64,000 bases of DNA from Limnohabitans sp. INBF002. Lineage in GTDB: Bacteria > Pseudomonadota > Gammaproteobacteria > Burkholderiales > Burkholderiaceae_C. Under the pieces are notes generated by a model. That model saw only the letters and a program-made list of their open reading frames with translations. It searched no databases and was not told where the DNA came from. The translations under genes and the position numbers were made by a program. How positions within the stretch are numbered: position 1 is the stretch's first letter; every line of letters begins with the position of its first letter. Positions 29,600 through 38,612 of this stretch are shown here, in pieces. The stretch spans positions 2,294,001-2,358,000 of the forward strand of contig NZ_AP027055.1 of the NCBI RefSeq assembly GCF_027924905.1, in the 5' to 3' direction.

Positions 29600-30031
29600 T
29601 TAGTAGGTTTTGTTCACAGTGGCGAGGGTTTGCTGCATCAAGGCGCAAGGCGATTCGCCGCCGTTGTCGTCGAGGTGCACCACTTCGGCGGTGGTGATGA
29701 TGAGGCGCTTGCCCGCCCGCACCACATGGCCGCGGGCTCGTAATTCGCCGCCTTGAAAAGCAGCCAAGAAGTTGATCTTGTATTCCACCGTCGTGACTTC
29801 TTGCCCCTCAGGCGCGAGGGTGAGACCGGCGTAACCCGCCGCAATATCAGCCAGCGCGCCCATGGCGCCGCCGTGATAACCGCCTTGTTGTTGGGTGACG
29901 CGCTCAGAATACGGTAAGGCGATTTCCACCTCACCGGGCGCAACGGAAACGATGCGCGCACCGAGGTGCTGCATCATGCCTTGGCGCACAAAACTGGCTT
30001 CGATGCGCGCGTGTAAATCGGGGTGCGTCAT
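29600..30031 (-). CDS. PaaI-type hotdog thioesterase
   Basis: This 143-residue single hotdog domain carries [21 protein letters not shown] (helix with the active Gly/Asp region), followed by [29 protein letters not shown], the layout of PaaI/DUF4442 acyl-CoA thioesterases. Its start overlaps the liuR stop by 4 nt and it is followed by liuA. It probably releases CoA from stalled branched-chain acyl-CoA intermediates; this is inferred from position. Confidence 0.88.
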   Translation of the reverse strand: MTHPDLHARIEASFVRQGMMQHLGARIVSVAPGEVEIALPYSERVTQQQGGYHGGAMGALADIAAGYAGLTLAPEGQEVTTVEYKINFLAAFQGGELRARGHVVRAGKRLIITTAEVVHLDDNGGESPCALMQQTLATVNKTY

Positions 30032-30459
30032 GCCTTGCTCGCTTTCGCAGATTTGGCCACCTTGGCGGGCTTTTCGCCCTGCTTCGCCAACAAGCTACGC
30101 GCTTCTTTTTCGTGGGCTTTCACCTCATCAAGGTTGGCTTCAATTTCAGCCATTTGCGCTTCGAGTTCGCGCTTGTGGGCATCGAGCACGAGCAAGAATT
30201 TTTGCAGCTGCGGCCCCGTGTCGCGTGGGGTGTCGTACATGTCGATGAGCTCTTTGGCCTCGTTGAGCGACAAGCCCAAACGCTTGGCACGCAAGGTGAG
30301 CTTGAGGCGTGTGCGGTCGCGGTGGCTGTAGACGCGGTTGCGCCCGCCGGGGCCAGAGCGCTCGGGTTGTAACAGGCCCATGTCTTCGTAAAAACGGATG
30401 GCTCGCGTGGTGAGGTCAAACTCACGCGCTAAGTCGCTGATGGAGTAGGTGGTCGCCAT
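30028..30459 (-). CDS. liuR: MerR-family regulator of leucine degradation (LiuR)
   Basis: This 143-residue protein has an N-terminal winged helix (YSISDLAREFDLTTRAIRFYEDMGLLQPERSGPGGRNRVYSHRDRTRLKL), a dimer coiled coil (about 80-120) and a Lys/Ala-rich tail. LiuR regulators of proteobacteria control branched-chain amino acid catabolism. Placement at the head of the thioesterase-liuA operon and the palindrome just before its start support the name and autoregulation. Confidence 0.9.
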   Translation of the reverse strand: MATTYSISDLAREFDLTTRAIRFYEDMGLLQPERSGPGGRNRVYSHRDRTRLKLTLRAKRLGLSLNEAKELIDMYDTPRDTGPQLQKFLLVLDAHKRELEAQMAEIEANLDEVKAHEKEARSLLAKQGEKPAKVAKSAKASKA

Positions 30460-30472
30460 GATGTCCTTGTTT

Positions 30473-30488
30473 ACGTTTACGTAAACGT
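30473..30488. promoter_or_regulatory. Predicted LiuR operator
   Basis: ACGTTTACGTAAACGT is a perfect 16-bp palindrome 14 bp upstream of the liuR start. MerR regulators bind long-spacer palindromes in their own promoters, and the ACGTnnACGT character matches what is known of LiuR sites in proteobacteria. Confidence 0.75.
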
Positions 30489-30519
30489 CAATTATGACGG
30501 GAAATCTCCAAAAACCAAG

Positions 30520-31515
30520 TCAAGACCACGGAGGTAAGGGTTCATCCTTAAGAACACGCCTGCGCTGGGCATAGTCGGGCATGACGCTTTGCACGGTTTC
30601 CCAAAAGCGCGGACTGTGGTCCATCACGCGCAAATGGCTGAGTTCGTGAGCCACCACGTAGTCGATCACGTCGCGCTTGTGGTGCACCAAACGCCAGTTA
30701 AGGCGAATGGACCCATTGGCGCTGGCACTGCCCCAGCGCGTGGCAGCACTGCTGAGCGACACGCGTTGCCACTGCACCCCGAGCTGCGGGGCAAAGTGGT
30801 CTAGGCGCTCCACAAACAAGGCTTTGGCTTGGCGCATAAGCCAAGCTTGCACAGCGTCGCGGATTTGCTGCGGCTCTGCCGTCAGCGGCAGGCCTAAGCG
30901 CAAGGTATGGACGTCCGAGGTGGCCGGCTCAAACTGCGCACTCTTCTTTTTGAGCGTGCTGGACGAATCAAGCACCACTTGCAACGGCTCGCCCAAATAC
31001 GGCAGCACGACACCATCGGCCCACACGATGCGGGCGGCGCCGAGTTGCTGTTGACGCTCTTGCATCTCCACCAGTTTGCGCGCAATCCAATCGGCTTTTT
31101 CGCGCAAGGCCGATTCCACCTCGCCCACCGTCACCCAGCGCGGCGCGCTGACCTCTAGGCCGTCAGGCCCAATCGCCATGCCAATGGTGCGACGTTTGCC
31201 GCGCCGAAAGGCATAGGCCACATCGGTGGTGCCGAGTTGGATACGACGCGTCGCACGTGGGTGCGCGTGATGCGCATTGGGTAGCACCTGCCCCAAGGGT
31301 TCAGAGGGCAAATGTGGGCCGTGTAGCGCAGGTGCGGCGGGCAACGCATTGGCATCGCTGTGCAGGCCACCAAACAAGGTTTGCGGCTTGATGCGTTTGG
31401 GGGCTTTGGGTTGGCGTTTTTTGGGGCTAGGCCGGTTGTCTGTGCCGAGACCTTGCAAGGCCTTGGCAGTGGCCCCGTCGAACATGTCGAGCACGAGTTG
31501 CAAAAAGCGGCTCAT
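30520..31515 (-). CDS. YgjP/WLM-type metallopeptidase (DUF45)
   Basis: This is a 331-residue protein. The C-terminal two-thirds is the DUF45/M48-like domain with the zinc motif VAHELSHLRVMDHSPRFW (HELSH plus a downstream His). The N-terminal ~100 residues are basic, Pro-rich and poorly conserved (PSPKKRQPKAPKRIKPQ). It is the last gene of the plsC-side minus-strand run. Substrates are unknown for most members. Confidence 0.87.
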   Translation of the reverse strand: MSRFLQLVLDMFDGATAKALQGLGTDNRPSPKKRQPKAPKRIKPQTLFGGLHSDANALPAAPALHGPHLPSEPLGQVLPNAHHAHPRATRRIQLGTTDVAYAFRRGKRRTIGMAIGPDGLEVSAPRWVTVGEVESALREKADWIARKLVEMQERQQQLGAARIVWADGVVLPYLGEPLQVVLDSSSTLKKKSAQFEPATSDVHTLRLGLPLTAEPQQIRDAVQAWLMRQAKALFVERLDHFAPQLGVQWQRVSLSSAATRWGSASANGSIRLNWRLVHHKRDVIDYVVAHELSHLRVMDHSPRFWETVQSVMPDYAQRRRVLKDEPLPPWS

Positions 31516-31525
31516 GCGTGCGGGC

Positions 31526-32275
31526 TCAGTGTTGGCCGGCGTAGGCCTCGGGGTCGAGGCGGTGCATTTCGGCTTCGATCCACGTTTCGACTTCGCGCAT
31601 CAGCTCGTCCGCCTCACGGCCCACGCTGGGAATGGGTTTGCCAATGGACACCTCCACCACACCTGGGTGTTTGATGAAAGCTTTACGTGGCCAGCATTTG
31701 GCGGAGGTCACCGCCACGGGGATGACGGGTGCACCTGTGGCAATAGCCAAGCGTGTGCCGCCGCTTTTATAGCTGCCGCGCTCACCACGAGGAATGCGTG
31801 TGCCTTCTGGAAACATGATGACCCAAACGCCACGGGCCAACAGGGCTTTGCCCTGCTCCACCACTTTGGCAAACGCTTTGGCGCGTTGGCTGCGGTCGAT
31901 GTGAATCATGTCCAAGCTGCCAATGGACCAGCCAAAGAACGGCACATACAGCAGCTCTTTTTTGAACACATAGGCCAGAGGGTGCGGCATGATGGCTGGC
32001 ATCAAAAATGTTTCGTAGGTGGACTGGTGTTTGACCAACAAGATGGCAGGGCTGGTTTCACCCACGGGCAAGTTCTCTTGGCCTTGCACTTCGTAACGGA
32101 TGCCCATGATGACGCGCGCGGAATCCACGCTGAGCGTGAGCCACTTTTGCGCAATCGCATAAAGCTTGTCGCCCTTGGCGCCGAACACACGCGCCAACAA
32201 GATGAGCAAGGTATAGGGAATGACGGTGACAAACATGAACGCCATGTGCAGCGTTGAGCGGAGCATCGCCATCAT
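31526..32275 (-). CDS. plsC: 1-acyl-sn-glycerol-3-phosphate acyltransferase
   Basis: This enzyme acylates lysophosphatidic acid at the inner membrane. ATG at 32275 overlaps the gmhB TGA (ATGA) and gives 249 residues; a longer frame upstream lies inside gmhB. It has an N-terminal hydrophobic segment, then motif I as KHQSTYETF (His-x4-Glu rather than the commoner His-x4-Asp), motif III FPEGTRIPRG, and APVIPVAVTSAKCW as motif IV. The Glu variant occurs in other proteobacterial PlsC-like proteins, so activity is expected. Confidence 0.92.
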   Translation of the reverse strand: MMAMLRSTLHMAFMFVTVIPYTLLILLARVFGAKGDKLYAIAQKWLTLSVDSARVIMGIRYEVQGQENLPVGETSPAILLVKHQSTYETFLMPAIMPHPLAYVFKKELLYVPFFGWSIGSLDMIHIDRSQRAKAFAKVVEQGKALLARGVWVIMFPEGTRIPRGERGSYKSGGTRLAIATGAPVIPVAVTSAKCWPRKAFIKHPGVVEVSIGKPIPSVGREADELMREVETWIEAEMHRLDPEAYAGQH

Positions 32276-32865
32276 GCTTTGCCCCCGGCTTTGCTGGCCT
32301 TCGCGGCAGACTCGGGTTGCGCGAGCAACCAATCCGCAAATGCGCTGAGGTCGGTATGCGCCAACGTGCCTTGCGGAAAATCAACGGGCAAGAGTTGGCC
32401 TTTGAGCTTGGCACCTTTGCCGGTGTGTACCAAATGCGTGGCGCAACCCACAGCGGCACCGGCTTGCAAGTCACGCAACGAATCGCCCACGGTGTGCACA
32501 CCTTTGAGGTCCATGCCATAGCGCTCGCCAATTTGTTCATACAAACCCGGCAGAGGCTTGCGGCAGTTGCAAGTTTCTTCTGGACTGTGCGGGCAGTAGA
32601 ACACGGCATCAATACGACCGCCCGCAACCGCCAAGAGCTTGTGCATCTTGCTGTGCATGGCATTGAGCGCCGCCACATCAAACAAACCTCGACCTAAGCC
32701 AGATTGGTTAGACGCCACCACCACGTGCCAGCCGGCATGGTTCAAACGCGCAATCGCTTCGAGCGCACCGGGCAGCGCAATCCACTCATCGGCAGACTTG
32801 ACGTAGTCGTCGCTGTCTTGGTTGATGGTGCCGTCGCGATCGAGGATGACGAGTTTGGTTTGCAT
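32272..32865 (-). CDS. gmhB: D-glycero-beta-D-manno-heptose 1,7-bisphosphate 7-phosphatase
   Basis: This HAD phosphatase of the ADP-heptose pathway supplies the LPS inner core. The 197 residues contain the HAD motif LDRDGTINQDSDDY, GLGRGLFDVAALNAMHSKM, the zinc-binding loop CPHSPEETCNCRKP and the late motif VGDSLRDLQAG. All are GmhB-specific features. It is coupled to plsC and 15 bp after glyS. Confidence 0.96.
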   Translation of the reverse strand: MQTKLVILDRDGTINQDSDDYVKSADEWIALPGALEAIARLNHAGWHVVVASNQSGLGRGLFDVAALNAMHSKMHKLLAVAGGRIDAVFYCPHSPEETCNCRKPLPGLYEQIGERYGMDLKGVHTVGDSLRDLQAGAAVGCATHLVHTGKGAKLKGQLLPVDFPQGTLAHTDLSAFADWLLAQPESAAKASKAGGKA

Positions 32866-32880
32866 GGCTGGGCTTTGGCT

Positions 32881-35034
32881 TTAAGAAGCGAGGGCTGACA
32901 AATCGGCCACGCGGTTCATGGCCAAGTGCAAGCACTTGAGCAGGCCTTGACGGTTGAGGCGCAAGTCCATCTCTTCGGCGTTGACCATGACGTCGTCAAA
33001 AAACGCATCGACGGGCGAACGCAAGGTGGCCAAGGTTTGCAGGGATGCGGTGTAGTCACCAGCCTTGAACTGCGCTTCAGATTCAGGCAACAGCTTTTGC
33101 ATGATGGCGTACAGCGCTTGCTCGGCATCTTCTTTGAACAAAGCGGTGTTGACGTGTGCATCGACCTCGCCTGCTTTTTTGAGCACGTTGCCGATGCGTT
33201 TGTTGGCAGCGGCCAAAGCGGCGGCTTCGGGCAATGCAGCGAAAGCGCGAACGGCGGTGAGGCGCTTGGCCACATCGCTCAAGCGTTGTGGGTGCAAGGC
33301 CAACACGGCTTCGACTTCTTGCGCTGAGTAACCTTGCTCGCGCAGGCCGCCAGAGAGGCGGTCGTAAATGAACGAGGTCAACGCCGCAGCTGGGTCGGTG
33401 ATTTTGTCGCCGAAGGCGGGAATGGCTTGTGCAATCAACGCGTCCAAGGCCACATCCAAATTGGCTTCGCTCAACATGCGCACCACGCCCAAGGCGTGAC
33501 GACGCAATGCAAATGGGTCTTTGTCGCCGGTGGGCAAATTGCCGATGCCAAACATGCCGACCAGGGTTTCGAGTTTGTCGGCCAAAGCGACCACCACACC
33601 CACGGTGTTGCGCGGCAATTCGTCACCGGCGAAGCGGGGCTTGTAGTGGTCTTCGATGGCTTGCGCCACCTCTTCGCCCAAGCCATCGTGACGGGCGTAA
33701 TAGCCGCCCATGATGCCTTGCAACTCGGGGAACTCGCCCACCATGTCGGTCAGCAAATCGGTCTTGGCCAATTGCGCGGCAGCGTCAACGGCGGACACAA
33801 AGGCGGCGTCTTTGCCTTGCGGCAACAAAGCGGCAATGCCTTTGGCGATGGCGCGCACGCGGTCGGTGCGCTCGCCTTGCGTGCCGAGTTTGTTGTGATA
33901 CACAACTTTGGCCAAACCGTCCACGCGCGAAGCGAGTGTCTTTTTGCGGTCTTGGTCAAAGAAGAATTTGGCGTCGGCCAGACGGGGGCGCACCACGCGC
34001 TCGTTGCCGCCAGTCACAGCCGATGCGTCATCGGGCGTGATATTGCTGACCACCAAGAACTTGTTGGTGAGCTTGCCTGCAGCATCGAGCAGCGGGAAGT
34101 ATTTTTGGTTGGCCTTCATCGTGAGGATGAGGCACTCTTGTGGCACGTCGAGAAATTGTTTTTCAAACTCGCACTCCAACACATTGGGGCGTTCGACCAA
34201 GGCAGTGACTTCATCGAGCAAAGCCGCATCTTCGATTGGTCGGAGCGCTCCGTGCGACTGCGAGTCCTCGCCACCGCCAACTTTGGCTGCGGCTGCTTCG
34301 AGTTGGCGTGCAATTTCAGCACGGCGCTCGATGAAGCTGGCGATGACTGCGCCGTCTTTGGCGAGTGTGTCTGCGTACACATCGGCATTGGCCAACACGA
34401 CGGGCGACACACGGGCTTCAAAACGGTGGCCCTGTGTGTTGTTGCCAGCGGTCAAGCCCAATGCTTTGACAGGCACCACGGTGCTGCCATGCAAGGCGAC
34501 CAAGCTGTGCGCGGGACGCACAAAGTTAACGCTGCTCCAGCCTGGCAATTCGCAGTCGGTTTCGAGCTGGTAGCTCATCACTTTGGGGATAGGCAATTTG
34601 GCAATGGCTTCGGTCAAGGCTTTTTGCAAGCCATCGGCCAAGCTCGCACCTTTGACGATGCTGTCGTAGAACAAGGCTTCGGCCTTGCCATCGGGCGCGC
34701 GTTTGAGTTGCGCCACGGCCTCGGGTCCAGCGCCCAAGGCTTGCAGTTTTTTCAGCAAGGCGGGGGTGGCGTTGCCGCTGGCGTCTAAGCCCACAGTGAC
34801 GGGCATGAGTTTTTGCTGCACGGCTTTGTCAGCAGCCAATGCCGACACGGCGGTGATGTGCGCAGCCAAACGGCGAGGCGATGCGTAGGCCGTCACGGCT
34901 GAATTAGCAGCGGTCAAGCCTTGGGCTTTGAGCTGCTCAAACAACACGCTAGAAAAAGCGTCGCCGAGTTTTTGCAAAGCCTTAGGAGGCAGCTCTTCCA
35001 CGAAGAGTTCGATGAGTAGGTTTTGTGTCGTCAT
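32881..35034 (-). CDS. glyS: Glycine-tRNA ligase beta subunit
   Basis: This is the tRNA-binding subunit of the alpha2beta2 glycyl-tRNA synthetase, about 717 residues. Family landmarks are NLLIELFVEELPPKAL at the start, RPAHSLVALHGSTVVPV, the HD-domain-like middle, GNLPTGDKDPFALRRHALGVVRM, and a C-terminal anticodon-binding domain (DAFFDDVMVNAEEMDLRLNRQGLL). ATG at 35034 is preferred over 35055, which overlaps the glyQ stop. A short insert (GGEDSQSHGALRP) near residue 260 is outside conserved motifs. Confidence 0.97.
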   Translation of the reverse strand: MTTQNLLIELFVEELPPKALQKLGDAFSSVLFEQLKAQGLTAANSAVTAYASPRRLAAHITAVSALAADKAVQQKLMPVTVGLDASGNATPALLKKLQALGAGPEAVAQLKRAPDGKAEALFYDSIVKGASLADGLQKALTEAIAKLPIPKVMSYQLETDCELPGWSSVNFVRPAHSLVALHGSTVVPVKALGLTAGNNTQGHRFEARVSPVVLANADVYADTLAKDGAVIASFIERRAEIARQLEAAAAKVGGGEDSQSHGALRPIEDAALLDEVTALVERPNVLECEFEKQFLDVPQECLILTMKANQKYFPLLDAAGKLTNKFLVVSNITPDDASAVTGGNERVVRPRLADAKFFFDQDRKKTLASRVDGLAKVVYHNKLGTQGERTDRVRAIAKGIAALLPQGKDAAFVSAVDAAAQLAKTDLLTDMVGEFPELQGIMGGYYARHDGLGEEVAQAIEDHYKPRFAGDELPRNTVGVVVALADKLETLVGMFGIGNLPTGDKDPFALRRHALGVVRMLSEANLDVALDALIAQAIPAFGDKITDPAAALTSFIYDRLSGGLREQGYSAQEVEAVLALHPQRLSDVAKRLTAVRAFAALPEAAALAAANKRIGNVLKKAGEVDAHVNTALFKEDAEQALYAIMQKLLPESEAQFKAGDYTASLQTLATLRSPVDAFFDDVMVNAEEMDLRLNRQGLLKCLHLAMNRVADLSALAS

Positions 35035-35051
35035 GTTCTTGTGTCCTACGC

Positions 35052-35957
35052 TCAAGCGGTCTTCTTTGGCATTTGTTCAACCCATTCGCGCGGGGCCATG
35101 GGAAAGCCCAAACGCTCGCGGCTCTCGTAATAGCTTTGTGCCACAGCGCGCGCCAAGTTACGGATGCGGCCGATGTAGGCGGCACGCTCGGTCACGCTGA
35201 TGGCGCCACGGGCGTCGAGCAGGTTGAAGGTGTGCGCGGCTTTGAGCACTTGCTCGTAAGCGGGCAATGCGAGCTGCGCGCCCATGAGGTGCTGCGCTTG
35301 TTTCTCGTGTGCACCAAAAGCGGTGAACAAGAACTCAGCATCGCTGTGCTCGAAGTTGTAAGTGGATTGCTCCACTTCGTTTTGTTTGTAGACGTCGCCA
35401 TACGTCAAGCCATCGGTCCACTGCAGGTTGTAGACGTTGTCCACGCCTTGCAGGTACATGGCCAAGCGTTCTAAGCCGTAGGTGATTTCGCCGGTGATGG
35501 GTTTGCAGTCAATGCCGCCGACTTGTTGGAAGTAAGTGAACTGCGTGACTTCCATGCCGTTCAACCAAACTTCCCAGCCCAAGCCCCATGCGCCCAAGGT
35601 TGGATTTTCCCAATCGTCTTCCACGAAGCGGATGTCGTTTTTCTTGAGGTCAAAGCCAAGCGCTTCGAGTGAGCCCAAGTACAGCTCCAAGATGTTGCTG
35701 GGCGCGGGCTTCAACACCACTTGGTATTGGTAGTAGTGCTGCAAGCGGTTGGGGTTCTCGCCGTAGCGGCCGTCTTTGGGGCGGCGGCTGGGTTGCACGT
35801 AGGCGGCTTTCCAAGGCTCAGGGCCCAAGGCGCGCAAAAACGTGGCGGTGTGCGAGGTGCCCGCACCGACCTCCATGTCGATGGGTTGCAACAAGGCACA
35901 GCCTTGCTCGGCCCAGTAGGACTGGAGTTTGAGAATGATTTGTTGAAAAGTCAGCAT
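35052..35957 (-). CDS. glyQ: Glycine-tRNA ligase alpha subunit
   Basis: This is the catalytic subunit, class II synthetase fold, 301 residues. It begins [47 protein letters not shown] and contains [32 protein letters not shown] (motif 2 region) and [22 protein letters not shown], diagnostic for GlyQ. It precedes glyS by 17 bp. No T-box-like leader was seen upstream. Confidence 0.98.
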   Translation of the reverse strand: MLTFQQIILKLQSYWAEQGCALLQPIDMEVGAGTSHTATFLRALGPEPWKAAYVQPSRRPKDGRYGENPNRLQHYYQYQVVLKPAPSNILELYLGSLEALGFDLKKNDIRFVEDDWENPTLGAWGLGWEVWLNGMEVTQFTYFQQVGGIDCKPITGEITYGLERLAMYLQGVDNVYNLQWTDGLTYGDVYKQNEVEQSTYNFEHSDAEFLFTAFGAHEKQAQHLMGAQLALPAYEQVLKAAHTFNLLDARGAISVTERAAYIGRIRNLARAVAQSYYESRERLGFPMAPREWVEQMPKKTA

Positions 35958-36021
35958 GCAAAGTGGCCAGCCAACGCTGGCAAATTAGGCTGCGGGTCAA
36001 GACGCCCGCAAACCTCTGATT

Positions 36022-37656
36022 TTACGGGCCGAAACGCCTCTGGCCGTGCCTAGATGCATGCGCCATGGCGGCAACGATGCAGAGGGTCAGCAACGCCAAG
36101 CCAGCCAGTGGCCAAAGCCCCCAAACGGACACCCAGCGTGCATAGGGCGTGATGGGTCCATGCACGCCATAAACATCGGCGGTAAGAGCGCCCTTCACGG
36201 CGCTGGGGAGTCGGTGCGTGACCTGGCCTTGGGCGTTGATGATGGCCGTGGCCCCTGTGTTGGTGGCGCGCAGCATGGGGCGGCCTAGTTCTATCGCGCG
36301 CATGCGGGAAATGTGCAAATGCTGGTCAATGGCTACGGTGTCACCAAACCAGGCAATGTTGCTGAGGTTGACCAGCATGGTGGGCGCACTTTCAGCGTCA
36401 GTAAAGCTCCGCGCCAACTCTTCTCCAAACAAATCTTCATAACAAATGTTCGGTGCAATGCGTTCACCCTTGAATTGCAGACTAGGTTGCGCCACATCGC
36501 CACGTGTGAAGTCACCTAAAGGGATGTTCATCATCTGAACAAACCACTGAAACAACGGCGGCACAAACTCGCCAAAGGGCACCAAATGGTGCTTGTCGTA
36601 TTGGTAAGTAGCCGTCGATGCTGGCGTGGTTTGAGGCATCAAGCCCAATGCCGAGTTGCTGTATTGCAACTGCCCCTGTTGGCTGCGTTTTGCCAGCGGT
36701 AAGCCGACCAGTGCAGCTTGCGAACCTTTGGAAAAATGCGATTGCAATTGACGCCAATAATGCTCAGGCATTTGTTCTGGAATTAACGGAATTGCGGTTT
36801 CAGGCGTGACGATCAAATCGCTACGACCTGTGAGCAAGGCATCACGGTAGTCATGCAGGGCAAGGCTGACGCCCTCGCCAAACTTCAAGTCTTGCGCGAT
36901 GTTGCCTTGCAGCAGCGTCACACGTAAGGGAGAGACAGAGACATCCGCAAGTGTCGCGCTTCTGCTGGGCGAGGTGACCCAAGTGAAGCCAAGGACAATC
37001 ACGAACAAGCACGGACCGACCAGCGCCTTTGGCGATGCGACACCATTTCCTCGACGTTGTGCAGCAACAGCCATGGCGAAAAACGCAGACAACGCACATA
37101 GCCCGTAAACGCCAACCCAAGGCGCCCAGTGCTGCAACACGCTGTCTACGTGTGCATAGCCTACAGCCCCCCAAGGAAACCCGGTCCAAAGTGTGCCGCG
37201 CAGCATTTCAGCCAAGCCCCAAACAGCAGCAAAAGCACTGGCGCGAGGCAGCACGTTGACGCGCGTCTTACACACAGCATAAAAAATGGCACAAGCTGCG
37301 CCATAAAACAATGCCAAGCCTGCGGCAAGTAGCGCGACGGCAAGAGCGGCGACAGGGGCCGACAGCCCGCCGTAACGATTCATTGAAATGAACAACCACC
37401 ACGTAGCGCCAAGCAGCCATGCAAATGAAAACGCCCAGCCTTTGGCAAAAGCTTCTTTAGGCGTTTGACTCCGATCCAAATATCCGGCAAGGACTAGCAA
37501 ACTCACATACTGCAGCCAGCCTTGTGGCACGCCTTTAAAGTTGCCGTCAAAAGGCCAAGCAAGCGAGATGGCCTGCGTCAAACCAGCCACGACCAAAAGC
37601 AGGGTCACGTGCAGTGTCAGAGGCCACCTCTGTGATTGCAGTGTGTGCTCGCGCAT
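36022..37656 (-). CDS. lnt: Apolipoprotein N-acyltransferase
   Basis: Lnt adds the third acyl chain to outer-membrane lipoproteins at the inner membrane. Its 544 residues have several N-terminal spans and a periplasmic nitrilase domain. The catalytic Glu is in VTPETAIPLIPEQMP, the Lys in YDKHHLVPFGEFVPP and the Cys in APNICYEDLFGEE. A final span lies at the C terminus. The 3-bp gap to corC matches the corC-lnt order common in proteobacteria. Confidence 0.96.
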   Translation of the reverse strand: MREHTLQSQRWPLTLHVTLLLVVAGLTQAISLAWPFDGNFKGVPQGWLQYVSLLVLAGYLDRSQTPKEAFAKGWAFSFAWLLGATWWLFISMNRYGGLSAPVAALAVALLAAGLALFYGAACAIFYAVCKTRVNVLPRASAFAAVWGLAEMLRGTLWTGFPWGAVGYAHVDSVLQHWAPWVGVYGLCALSAFFAMAVAAQRRGNGVASPKALVGPCLFVIVLGFTWVTSPSRSATLADVSVSPLRVTLLQGNIAQDLKFGEGVSLALHDYRDALLTGRSDLIVTPETAIPLIPEQMPEHYWRQLQSHFSKGSQAALVGLPLAKRSQQGQLQYSNSALGLMPQTTPASTATYQYDKHHLVPFGEFVPPLFQWFVQMMNIPLGDFTRGDVAQPSLQFKGERIAPNICYEDLFGEELARSFTDAESAPTMLVNLSNIAWFGDTVAIDQHLHISRMRAIELGRPMLRATNTGATAIINAQGQVTHRLPSAVKGALTADVYGVHGPITPYARWVSVWGLWPLAGLALLTLCIVAAMAHASRHGQRRFGP

Positions 37657-37659
37657 TCT

Positions 37660-38544
37660 TTAGATCGGCGCTTTATCGACGGGGGCGGGGTACACCTTGA
37701 ACCACTTCACAGCACCGCCGCGCGTGTGCAGCACTTCGAACCGTAATTTGTTGATTTCAAAGTGTTCGCCGCGCCGAGGTACGTGGCCCATGGCATGAGC
37801 GATGAAGCCGCCAATGGTGTCAAAGTTTGTATCTTCGCTTTCCTCAGCAGCCGTGACTTCAAGGTGTGTGCCAAATGCTTCGGCAACGCGTTCAAGTGAA
37901 GCATTGCCACTCACGCGGTAAGTGTCGTCGGCCAATGCGAAGATGTCGCCGACATCTTCTTGACTGTCAAATTCGTCTTCAATGTCGCCCACAATTTGTT
38001 CCAACACATCTTCAATTGTGATAAGCCCTGCGATGCGGCCAAACTCATCGACGACCAAAGCCATGTGGTTGCGTGTGTTGCGAAACTCACGCAACAAGTC
38101 GTTCAAGCCTTTGCTTTCTGGCACAAAAACGGGAGGCCGCAGCAATGTGCGAATGTTCAGAGCTGGTGCACGCTGGAGTTTGAGCAGATCCTTGGCTAAC
38201 AAGATGCCGACCAAGTTATCTCTCTCTCCTTCGTACACGGGAAATCTCGAGTGCCCCGTGTCGATGACTTGATGCAAACTCTCTTCAATGGGAGCATCAA
38301 GGTTGATGAGATCCATGCGCGGCGCAGCGACCATGACCTCACCGGCGGTGAGATCAGCCATGCGCAGCACGCCTTCAAGCATGAGACGGCTTTCCGCACC
38401 AATGACTTGGTTGTCTTCTGCGTCTGAGAGTGCATCAAGCAGCTCTTCACGCGAGTCTGGGCCAGGATGTATGAACTCAAGCAAGCGCTGCCAATAGCTG
38501 CGCTTGTCTTGTTTGTCTAATTCTCGGGAATGCGGGGGTATCAC
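37660..38544 (-). CDS. corC: CorC/HlyC-type CBS-domain protein
   Basis: This 294-residue cytosolic protein has a CBS pair (about 70-195, TAGEVMVAAPRMDLINLDAPIEESLHQVIDTGHSRFPVYEG then RNHMALVVDEFGRIAGLITIEDVLEQIVGDIEDEFD) and a CorC_HlyC C-terminal domain (about 205-285). It is annotated in relatives as a magnesium/cobalt efflux protein and lacks membrane spans. Its role in ion transport is not well proven. It is upstream of and probably co-transcribed with lnt. Confidence 0.93.
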   Translation of the reverse strand: MIPPHSRELDKQDKRSYWQRLLEFIHPGPDSREELLDALSDAEDNQVIGAESRLMLEGVLRMADLTAGEVMVAAPRMDLINLDAPIEESLHQVIDTGHSRFPVYEGERDNLVGILLAKDLLKLQRAPALNIRTLLRPPVFVPESKGLNDLLREFRNTRNHMALVVDEFGRIAGLITIEDVLEQIVGDIEDEFDSQEDVGDIFALADDTYRVSGNASLERVAEAFGTHLEVTAAEESEDTNFDTIGGFIAHAMGHVPRRGEHFEINKLRFEVLHTRGGAVKWFKVYPAPVDKAPI

Positions 38545-38612
38545 AGTGTTGCAGCCATTGCTGCGGGAGTCTCACAAGCCTCAAGCATAGCCCATGCGGA
38601 TGGGCGATTCAT

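Noticed and set aside
34225-34290. Insert GGEDSQSHGALRP in GlyS as another palindromic repeat
   Set aside because: The DNA has only a short local palindrome (CGGAGCGCTCCG) and lacks the ~24-nt arms and core; it is probably normal lineage variation.
35958-36021. Hairpins between glyQ and lnt as a T-box or terminator
   Set aside because: The stems are short and have no T-run or T-box sequence; T-box leaders are not expected for GlyRS in this group.
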